Below are positions 42,201 through 54,200 of a stretch of 64,000 nt of DNA, piece by piece (the first letter of the stretch is position 1; each line of letters starts with the position of its first letter). This DNA comes from Archilochus colubris (lineage: Eukaryota > Chordata > Aves > Apodiformes > Trochilidae). The stretch covers positions 23,738,863 through 23,802,862 of the forward strand of contig CM041115.1 in assembly GCA_023079485.1 (NCBI GenBank), written 5' to 3'. A program made the translations under genes and the position numbers. Under the pieces are notes generated by a model that searched no databases, was not told where the DNA came from, and was given only the letters and a program-made list of their open reading frames with translations.

Positions 42201-45200
42201 CTGTCAATATTTGTGGTTCTTGCAATTTGTACAGAAGGTAATTTTTAAATACATTTTGCTGCTTTCAAAGGAAATAAAATGGCATCTGCAACAACTCAAG
42301 ATATTACTTAAAAAGACACACTACTGAGCTTTTCTATATTCAAAGTGTTGTTCCTTGTACCAAAAATCCTGCCCTACAAGTTGTACTTTTGTTCATGCTT
42401 CAGGGTGATATCAGAGCATGAACTGAATTCAACCAAGGCAGCAGTCAAGACTGCTAATGGGCTTTCCCTCCATGCCTCCAGGCTGAAGCTAGTCCTCAAC
42501 CAAAATCCCATGAAACATACATAGCATGCATGCTTGGTCCTCAACATAATTAATCTACAGATCTGCCTCTTGCTGTAATGCATGTTAATACTGGTGTAAC
42601 CTTTAGAATCAAGTCTGGTGTGATTAAATCACTACTCTTGGCATGACCACTCCACTGTGCTTGTGTTTTTAAGTACGATCAAGGGCATCCTCATTATCCA
42701 TATGGCCCAGTCACCTCTTCTAAGTAACACCTGCCTTGTCAGCAAAGTCAGACAAGCAAGTAATCTGGTGCTTATCAAGAAGGACTTCTACATTATCTGA
42801 CATAAGGTCAAGTAACATTTCTGGATGGTAGTCTTAGCTTAAAAGCCTAAAAGGGCAACGTGGATACATGGAGTGATCTTGGAAGCTTTGCTGGCTTCAA
42901 AAAGAAGTGTCTGCTCAATTTAGAAATAATCTATTAATCCTGTTCCTCTGAGAAATGCACCTTGGTGAGGGAAAAATACCACAGCCTAAAGATCCAACCC
43001 TCCAGTTTCCTTCTTAGAAGCCTCTTTCTCACCTCTCTGCATAGCAGTTCTGCTAGTTCAGAAATTATATGATCAGGGCACTGAAGATCATCTAGTTCCA
43101 AGCCCCCTGAATGGGCAGGGACACCTTCCACCAGACCAGGTTGCTCAAGGCCCCATCCAACCTGGCCTTGAACACTGCCAGGGAGGGGGCACCACAACTT
43201 CCCTGGGTAGCCTGTTCCAGTGTCTCACCAACCTCATAGCAAAAATTTCTTCCTAATGTCTGAACTAAATCTCCCCTCTTCAAGTTTTAAACCACCACCC
43301 CTTGTCCTCTCACTACACACCCATGTAAAAAGCTCTACCCCAGCTTTCTTGTAGGCCCCCTTCAGGTATTGGAAAGCTGCTATAAGGTCACCTCAGAGCC
43401 TCCTCTTCTCCAGGCTGAACAACCTCAACTTCCTCAAGTCTGTCTTCACAGGGGAGGTGCTCCAGCCCTCTGATGAATTTTGTGGCTCTCCTCTGGATAC
43501 ACTCATGGAGCTCTATGTCCTTCTTATGCTGGGGACTCCAGAACTGGACACAGTACTACAGGTGGGGTCCCACAAGAGCAGAGTAGAGGGGGAGAATCAC
43601 CTCCCTTGACCTGCTGTCTGTGCTTCTTCTAATGCAGCCCAGGACATGGTTGGCTTTTTGGGTTGCAAGTACACACTGATGGCTCATGTTGAGCTTCTCA
43701 CCCACCAGAATACCCAAGTCCTTCTTCCTCAGGGCTACCATCAATCCTTTCTCCTCCCAATCTGTACTGGTGCACGGGATTGCTTTGATCCAGGTCAAAG
43801 TATTTTTCTACTTTTCCTTATTCTCTAGTACCACTGCTAAGCTAACAATGCCGTTATGAGGCTTTTATCAGATTCAAACTCAATCAAGGCACACTTTGAA
43901 ATCTAACCTGATGAAACAGACAAAGGTTTGAGAGGCACATGCAGCCCCTGGACCAGGTATTGGTGGAAAATGTGGCAGTGTGCTAAAACCAAAAACTGGT
44001 GAATTTACACTTTCACTTGAATAACAGAGCACAGAGAAGTTTTCTGCTATTATGCTTTGGAGGAAACCGGGCAAATTATGTATTACTGTGATAATCAAAT
44101 TTTTTTTTTAACTTAATATAACTACAACTCAACACTAATGCTGTTTTCATGTATTTCTCCCATTTCCCCCCAAGATAATAACACAGTGCTTTGAAATAGT
44201 AATTTTCTACAATAACCTTATAATACATTTGATATAATGTCTGCTAATAGTATAAAATCTTCTCCACAGGTTAACATGAGTCAATTTAACTTAAGATAAA
44301 TAAAACACTGTTTAGTTATACAAGTTTCCATAGTATTATTCCAAGCAAATCCTTTCCTGACTTGGTAGTGACTTACTGAAAGTATACACAAACGTAAGTG
44401 CATCTGTAAGGCAGGCTGTTCTTCTTTTGAAGAATTTAAGTAAAATTATTTTAATGACCACTCAAATATAACCTAGTTTGTCTTGTCCTGCTGCAGCAGT
44501 AGAAAGGACTGCTTTTGCAAATGGAGTTGACCCTACGACTCATCATCAGTTTCTGTCTTCCCAGTCTCTGGACTGTGAATTACAGAAACAATGTCAATTT
44601 ATTATTCTTTGTTGGTGGTGTTTTCTTTGTTTTTGTTTGGACACTGAATATAGCCCTGACTTTACAACTACTTTATGAATAATTAAATAAAAACGTTCTG
44701 ATCTATCAGCAATTAAACGGAACACCACTGAGAGGAAAAGGACCTTAAGCTGAAGTACATCAGCCTGCTAAGAGTTGTAAATAAAAATGCTTAGGGCTGT
44801 GAATTGACTCATGGAGTTAATAAAGAAAGTGAACAGAGGAGCAACACTAAAAATGCCAGATTACAAATACCAATGATTTTAGATTTAGAAGAATCTTCAG
44901 TTTTTGAGATCTGTAAGTATAAATACTGTTACTCATTTTTTGAAATATTTCAAAATAAGGTGTCTGTAAAAAGAAATTCTGGTTTAGACACAGACTTTTC
45001 CTTTGGCAGGAAAGAGAGCACCAATGACAATTCAGACAAATCAGATACATTCGGTCTTCTGTAAATGCTGCTTGCTTCCCTGCTTCCTACCCCCTCCCCT
45101 TAAACAGAATAAGCTTTAGTACTTGCAACCCCTTTTCTAGAAGTTGTGTAGTCAGCAAATCCCAATATATATGACAATATGAATATATGAAAGTTTCAGT

Positions 45201-48200
45201 ATGCATATACATTTCAAAAGATTTCCAGCAAAAGCTATTTTATCAATCATTTTTAGTAAGACACTCGCCATGTCTCTTCCTCCTTTTTAACTAATAATTA
45301 TACTTGGGCCCATACTTGGACATTCATTTTATCCACATGTATGTGCACACATAGATTTCATTGTGTGTTTCTTTCAGTGTCTGTAAACAAAACCCTGATT
45401 GAGTTATCTTTCAATTTAGGGTTTTTATAGATTATGCTTGCCTTGGCTATCACTACATTTACAATATTTGAGTATGAAAAACAGGTTTATCTGCACAAAT
45501 ATTTTAAGTGTTTACAATTTCTGATAGTAATTGAACATCTTAGCACCTTATAGGATGGGAATATGCACACTACATTACTATTTTATTTAACTGAATCAGC
45601 AGTATTTTTACAAGATAATATTTCTCACATTTGCACTCTAAACTGAAAGTAGTTTTTCATGTTCAGCCCAGTGTCATACATTGTTTCAACTAATATTTGT
45701 TTAAAAGGACAGACATCACTAAAATTCAACAAAAACATTAAATGTCCCAGTGGAGGTAGAAGACACCAGAATACAGTTTTCTGTGCATTTGTGGATAGCA
45801 TAAACGTAAGCTCAAGGCCTTACATGACATTTCATAACTACATGAACTTGACAGTGCCTTAATACTACCACACACAGTACAACATTAACAGGGTTTGAGT
45901 GAGAGCTACAGAAGAAGCCCTTAACTTCTATACATTTTGGCACTATTTAATCAAGCTTGGTGTGAGCCTTCCTAATTGCCTGAAGCACCAACCTCTCTCG
46001 TTGCTCAGCCCTGTAGCCCGGTCCAAATTATAAAAGCAACGATGACAGCACTGCTGACTGAGGTGAAACACTGGAGCAACTCAACTTTTAACCTTGTAGG
46101 AAGAGAAGAGCAATGCTTATGTGAAATGATGTTGTTCATTTTAGTTTAAAACAATGTCATTTTCTAAAAGAAAAATACTTGCTTGGCACCACAACGCTCA
46201 AGAGCTGTCACTTGCTGTAACCACATACTGAAGCTAGTGCTAAGTTCTGAGTACAAGCCTGCTTTCAGATCAACTCATGTTACCTGATTTTACGCTCAGA
46301 AAGAATGCTGTCTGAAGCACTGTCATTGACTAGACATAACACCAGCCCAATTTCACCTAAATGCTAATTAAAAAAAAAAAATTCTATTTCCTGAATTTGG
46401 ATTCTCATAGAACCTTTAGTATTGCAATGATCATGTTAAAAATACTACTTAATGTGAAATCATACCAACAAATTTAAAAGGATGCAAATCAAACTCAGTT
46501 TAATGCTCCTCAGTTTAATGTTGCCTTTTTGTTGCTTAAACAAATTCACTAATACTTTAAGTGTCTGTAAAATGCTAAATTACTTTTATAACTGTATTTT
46601 AGTTCCCAAGAACCTGGAAGGAGTTCTTTGCAAATGTCTGTGCAGCCAGTGAACAGAAGTATCTTCCAGAATTCATAATTGGATTCTATTTGTAAAAATT
46701 AGTTATGGGATTTTCTTTGACTTACACATTAGAATTTGTCAAATGACCAACATATTCTAATAGCTTCAAAATTACTTGTATTGCTAGAAAATCTTATCCA
46801 CTGCACTGTCCCTTGCACATCACAGAGTACTAACAGTACTCTGCCTTCCCACATCACAACCCTGGTGTGACAGTCTCCTTTACATGCCTTAAGATTGACA
46901 TCACCTCTCCCCTCATGGAAAGAATAGGTGTATGAGGCACCACAAAAATATTCTGTACATGACAATTCCAACTGAGACGAAGAAGAAAAAATATTTTCTG
47001 TGCTAACCATGATTACTGTTTTCCCTAGAAAGACTTCAGAAGTTCAAGCTTGTCTGGGGTCGGTCTCTTCTCCCAGGCAGCTATCAGCAGGACAAGAGGG
47101 CATGGACTTAAGCTCTGCCAGGGAAGGTTTAGGTTGGAGATTAGGAAGAAATTCTTTACAGAGAAGGTGATCAGACATTGGAATGGGCTGCCCAGGGAGG
47201 TGGTGCATTCTCCATCCCTGGAGGTTTTTAAGAAGAGGCTGATGTGGCACTCAGTGCCATGCTCTGGTAAAGAAGTTCCTTTTTTCCCTGCAGACTACAT
47301 TCCTGCCAAGAAGTAACTTTCAAGAGAAATACCTCAGCCTCTAGAGATCATTACATAAAAACAGTATTATTTTATGTAAGTATATATTTTAATCCTTACT
47401 ATGGGCACTCAGTATGCTAACTTTGGAAGGTTTTATTTTTTAGAGTTGGCAAAATTATATAATAGGGTGTACAAATAAACTGACAAAATCAGGGCAGCAT
47501 TGGCTACCTTAAAGCTGGTATTTCCTTAATATTGTAATGTGTAAACTCAAATAAAATGCATTTTAAGACTTCTTTTATTGGTCGTATCTTCTCCATCTGA
47601 AGAGCAAAAAAAAAAAAAATTCAAATTCTATTGTGTAAATCATTACAAACTAAGGTTTTTTAGTGCTACAAGCAAACAACAGATCTGGGAGTAGGATTCA
47701 GTGCAATATCCCCACCATTGAAAACTGACACAAGTATTGCACAGTACTGTCTTTAATTTATACTTTCGATTCATTGTTTCCCATAGTTTTCTTCTCAAAA
47801 GCAAAAAACTTAGTACACAAACCACTCATTTGCCACTTTGCACCTTGGACTGTTCTGCAGAACACTTTTGGTTCCTTCTACAATTCCTATTATTGCCTGC
47901 TTGTAATTTATGTTCCTGCATAAAGATTCCCCGGAGCTGTGCCACAACAAAATTCAGTCAAGTATCAAAGAAATCAAGACAAAGCCTCTACTGTGTGTCA
48001 GACAAAGCATGTATCAAAACAAGATTTAAAAACTGGAAGCTTACAGAAAAAACACAAGCTCTGTTAACGCAGCAGAGCACACAGTACCACAAAATAAGTC
48101 CCAGGATCCAGGAGGAAGAAGTATTAAAAAAATCTTAACTTTGGCCATGTCAGCCAGAACACTGAAAAATCTGTCAGAAAAAATGAAGTTGACTCATTTG

Positions 48201-51200
48201 AGTTGGCTGGAAGGTGCACAGAAACAATGCCAGACCAAGGGCAGATTCAACACAGGCACCACTTTCTGAGGTACACTACTCGCATAGCAACAAGCAAACG
48301 AAAAACAGGGCAGAAAGTTCTCATCAGCTGGTGACACACTGGCTATTTAAAGAGAGAAAATTTATGTTCAACTGCTGCTAGTAGCAAGCAGAAGTTGTTT
48401 TTTTTTTTTATTACCATCTGTATCTGTGTGAAAAGGATCCTTCTCTAAATAGCTGTAAGTCAGGCATGCACTGGCAGAACTAGAATGAATAATGTGACGA
48501 AAACGAATGCCAGAACCCAGTAAATAATGGTAATGTGTCCACGGCTTCATAGCAGCATATTATTAACATCACAGCATGATCATGATACTTTGCAACTGCT
48601 TCATAAATTGCAAAGAAATTATAGGACCACACTGGCAATTCAGATGATTGACATGTGTAAGAAATGTATTTTAATGTAACAAACACTTTTTAAAATTATC
48701 TTAATATATTTCTAGAATAACCTAACAACTCTTATTTCTACCTTCTCATCAATTCTTGTGCCATTCAAATGTTCCCATGGCAAAGACCTGCAATGCAAAA
48801 AAACCCTTGTTTGTTTTCCACTTTTTATCTGATAATGCTACTTGGTGTCCCTTAGATCTGGTATTGAGGGAAACTGATCATTCTATATTAACTTTTCTCA
48901 TGCTATTTATTATCTTCTAGGACTCAACAACCTTCTTCCCACCTTATTCCCCTCTCTCCTCCTGAAAAATCTCCTTCTAGTCAATCATGCCATTTAACGA
49001 AGCTTTTCATATCACTTAGATTTTTTTGCACCAATATAATTCAACCTCTGAGTTGAGGTTCTTCAAAACAGGACTGAACTTCAGGATGCAGCATCTACCC
49101 ACTCTGATAAAATTACGGCTTTTGTGTTTTCCTACCTACACTCAGTAATTACCAATTACTGACTGATTTTTTGGTTCCAAACTTACAAAGTAACCTGACA
49201 ATTTGTGAAAAAAAAAAACATTTTCAGGTATTTTCAGCATCTGTGAGACCTCTTTCTGTGCTGTTGCCATGCTAATTTAGAATCCCTAATTACGTATAAA
49301 AAGTTAGGGCTGTTTTCCATCGTAAGTTTTTTACATTTTGAAGTACTGATTTTAATTTGCCATATATTCCAATCACTCAATACCATGAGATTCTCCTGCA
49401 GCTCTTCACATTCTATTAATTTTCAACATACAAAATCAGTTGTGTGATTTTTGACTCACAAGTCTATGAGTCAAACTTTTTAATCTTAAATCTTTTTTTT
49501 TCAGATAACTTACGAACATGTTGCAAAAACACAGGCCACAGAAGAAATCTCTCTCAATTACTAATGGTTAAAGAAATAAAACACCTCCAAGTGACTATTC
49601 TGCTCTTCATTTTCTACCCTGAAGTTGGATAGTAATTAAAGAAACTTCCAAATCAACTTAATTTCTTCAGAAGACTTTGATGAGGGATATTACTAAACTC
49701 ATCACAGAAATCCAAGTAGCCTCATCAGTTCCAGTATTGCTTACCTCCTTCTCAAGCTATGCTTCTCCTTAAGAAAAAAAATGTTAACTTTCTGCCTGTT
49801 CTCTACTGTTGTAATTCTGTTCTCTGCTGTGGTTCCTGATGTGTCCATTACAAACTCATGCTTGCAGGTCTGTAGATCAGCGATTTTTCCTAAATATTTT
49901 TCTTAAAAAATGGAATCACATCTGCCACCTTTGGTAACTTGCATGCAGTGGCTGTTTGAATCACAGAAAGCAGGTCTTGATCTGTGTCTGACCATTCCAA
50001 GTGGCTGTTACATACTGAAGGACTTAAACACGTAAAGGATCCTGCAGGGAAATTACATACACACACACACACACATTTGAGAAAACAATGTAGATTTGAT
50101 GCAGATGTCTGTGTGGTAGAAAAAGAAAGTTTTTTCAGTTTGAATTCTCATTTGACCGGGTATCTATCATTGTCAACAGACAACAATAAAGGAAGATATG
50201 TAAGAAAGCAAGTGGAAACATGCTGGTGAAGAACCTGAGGGGCCAGCAGATACCTGACTAACAGAGGATGTCTCTTGATCAGTAAGGCTGACGTAGCGTG
50301 GAATACACAGAGAAAAGCTTTGACTAAGAAGCCGTGCTTGCTGAATGGCTGCAACGAGGTTACCTACCATAGAATAACCTCAGGGACTATGAACAACCAG
50401 GCAATTACTGCTTGACAAACTGATTAAGACCTTTGACAGAAGGGAAATGATTTGCATGACAGAAGTTATAAAGTATCTGGATCTCATGATCACCCAAATA
50501 ATTTATCTTCATTCTTATTTTGTAGTCTGCTCTCTCTCTAAAGCCAAAGGGGTCATACCTCAATCTTTCCAACTGCTGGAGAGGGTGGAACAGATTATAC
50601 AGTACAGCTGACAGTTCAGCAATTTCATAATCAAGTTGCCTTCAAACACTTGGGTGAATATAATTTCTGACATTTTACTACATCTGTTTTAACCCTTTGT
50701 TCTAAAGTTTCATTGTTGACACTTATTTGGGACAGGGATGAATTAAATTTGAGAAAACATCCACTGGGATGTTTTCTGCACAGTAGGGAAATGTCTCTAA
50801 ACCTCTATATAAGCAGTAACTGTGGAGAAATCACAACACTGATTTCAGTTCATGAAGCAAATATTATCCACTATGTTGTATATGATTTGAACTCTTAGCA
50901 GAAATAAGAGCACACCAGGTAAAACAGATCACTTGGAAATCAGATTTCCAGTGACAGTTCTAGATATTATGCTAATACTCTAATGTGTAAGAGGATGCAC
51001 AAAGAAATGCCCATCATACTAAAATCTAAGTTTCAAATAAAAATTTCTCAAGATACCCCACACACATTACTATGTGTAGCCTATCCACTAGCAGCAATTC
51101 CAGATCAAGTACATCTATTTTAACATAAGCATTTCTGTGTACTGAATGCTTTGCTTTCATAGCTTAACCTAATTCTTCAATTATTTTCTTTATTTCTGCA

Positions 51201-54200
51201 TAGCTTGGTGAAATATTTGTTTGTGATACCAACTAGAAATCTTTTATCTAACGAAAAAATTAAAAGGGGAAAAGGTGATGGTGAAGCTACAAACACTCTC
51301 CTTAGAGAGTGACGAATAAGTTCTGTCATATGACACAGTAACTATTACCAGCAAAATTTACAATGTCTGGTATCTCAGAAAAATACCGCAGACTTCTGAA
51401 GATGCGGTTGCTATCATTAGTATGAATTCAACTGTATTTCTTTACCATCTACCTGAGGAACCCATAGCTACAGATAGGATAAGACAGATAGGCACTACAT
51501 AGTATATATCACGTAACAGAACTGCTCAGTTGTGTGTATCAAAAGGTCTCTGTGAACATCCTAGGCTTCAAATTTTAATTTGCAAGCACATGACTTACCA
51601 CCATAAAATGAACTAAAAATTATTGTGCTGGTTACAATAGAATCTCTTAGCCTATCCTGTTGCTTTACAGAGAATATCATTAAACACTCATGATCAGAGA
51701 CTGCTTATGAAAATAAATTAGGTTTTCAAGGGAAAATATCAAGAAATGGTGGCTAAGAAGACAGTATGATCATAAAATGAGGTCTGGTGAGTTGAAAGAA
51801 AAAGTAAATACCGAGTTACCTAATCAGTACAAAGACATTTCATAAAAGTAATCAGTCACACATTTCAAAAAAGACAATCCCTCAGCAGCCATTTTAAAGC
51901 AAATCTTATATTTTTATGCAAGGGAGATAAGATTTCAAATACTATCAGTACCCTTTGTGTTGCTAGAAGTGTAAACTTCTTAAAAGAGGATGTGATTCAA
52001 CCACTGGTATACCATATATATATATATATCATATATATATATATATATGATATAAAGAAGCAAGAACTTCGGGTTTTGTTTGGTTTTTTGTTTTGTTGGG
52101 GTTTTTTTTGTTTGTTTGTTTGTTTTTTCTTGTTTTAAACACTTACTGCTTATAGATCACAAAATGCTGCTTCCACAGAGGCTGACAAAGATTTCATGTC
52201 CAGAAAGCATAACAGCATCAAAACAAACATTTAAACATTTCAATCCAGTCAGTTATGGAACATTCTGAACATCAGTCTTCTGTTTTTATAAACAAATCTA
52301 CGCTAACAAGCTCCGGGCTAGAAGCAGTACATTTTCCAGGATCCCTCTTTTTAATGAAACAAGCAAGCTACTGTAACTGTTAGGTTGCTAACTTGCTAGT
52401 CCTGCTAAGGATTTGCATATTCATCCCTTCAAACCATCATAAAATTATATTACGGGAAGTTATAATTGCAGGTAAATCAAAATGCTAGTTAATATCACAT
52501 GTCAGTCAGATGTACAAAGACACAAGCTTCCTCGTGTTTTCACAAACCCATCATGACAGAAACAAGATGAAAAACAGGCACCATGGCATCTTTAGCACAC
52601 TGTTTATCTTTGATTCTGCTATTTGAGTATTCATTAATCAACCTCACAAAGTATGCGCAACACTGCCCTAAATCTGGGATATTACTATCTTGTATGATTA
52701 ACATTTCTTTTGAAACCACACTGAATTATCTTATCTTAGCACTGTGAAAAAACATTCAAAATCAAAATCCTCAAAATATTTTGGTGCTTGCTTTTTCATT
52801 TAGACAAAATAATTTCCAATCCAACATAACAGAATCACAACGCTTATTGCCCTGCTGTCTACTTGGTGGAAGAAATCCACAAACACCATTCAAGTCAAAA
52901 ATAAACCATATTTTGAACATGCACTGGACAGGATAGTTAACTAGATCCCTAGGACTTTGTCTTTTAAACCTGATTTCTTTGAAACAAATAAACAAAAGAA
53001 CCAAGAAAACCTACAGGATATGATTAAAACTAAAACCTTTATATGAGGACAGTGATCACCCTCCACGAAACAAAAAATAAGAAGTGTGTATTTACCTGGT
53101 TGGTCAGAACATTTCTCAAAAAACAAAACAAAACAAAAAAAAAACCAAAAAAGAGACATTTTGCCCCACCAAGCATCACAGATAGTAAATAATGAAGATG
53201 GCTTCCTTACACAAGTTGACACACATTACTCATTTACTGTAGAATCCAAGCACTCAGAGTGAGTGGGGAAACCAGGCATGATGCTCCTCTTCTGCTACTT
53301 CCAAAATACTGAAAGTTATGTTGCATATACCTATTTTCCACAAAGAAAAATGCTATATGAATCAGCTATAACATAAAAACCAAACCAGAACACCCCTTTA
53401 GAACAATCCTTGTCTTTTACAAGAACCAGGCTGAAGAGTCTGACAAAGTCAGTCTCCTACTTTTACATGCACAAAATAATACAGCTGACTTTAGACTGCT
53501 CTTTATCTCTTCAACACTTTAGGAGGTTTTGATTTAAAATAAAACAGTTCATTTTTTTCTAGATTTGTCCAAAGTTTGTTTTATGCAGTTACTGTTGCTA
53601 TCTATATCTTAACCGGAAACTGTTTTTCTTCATTTATGAGCCAACATCGTTATTTCATTAACCATCAAACAGCGTATTTGTTGATTTAAAGAGAACATTC
53701 TATCAGACCAGACTGCTGTATTTTATCTGACAGTGAGCCAATAGTAACAACTGAATTTCCTAAATTAGTTATAATACTCGGAGGGATTTCTTTTGTTTGA
53801 ACACTTAATCCGTAGGACAACACAAATTAAAAAACAAAGTGGACACTGGTTTACTTATCATTTTGGCACTCTAGTTATCACATTTATTTTTGTTTACTCA
53901 TCATGTTGTTTTCTGGTCAGCAGATGGACAATTTGCACTTGTATGAAATTTAGCTTTAAATACAAAGTGTTCAAACATTGTTCTTATATAGGTCAGTAGT
54001 AGTTTATAATAAATACATGTACAAGATGAGTTCATGTTAAGCTTTTAATTCCAGTATGATTACCTTATATTCCTGAAATGAAGCGACTATAAAGATGAGA
54101 CATGCTTACACAACATTTCAACATGACTACTTGCAAAATCATTATCTTTAAAGATATGATATTGTCCTTAAAATGCCCTTCTCAACTTTTTCCTTTCACA

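Noticed and set aside
43556..43798. Small protein frames with conserved-looking sequence
   Set aside because: They are remnants of CR1 ORF2; the same holds for frames at 28830-29189, 47050-47316 and 58142-59412.
48368..49450. Possible additional LINE relic in the largest intron
   Set aside because: Pyrimidine-rich pieces look vaguely L2/L3-like, but I could not line up any ordered set of diagnostic segments.
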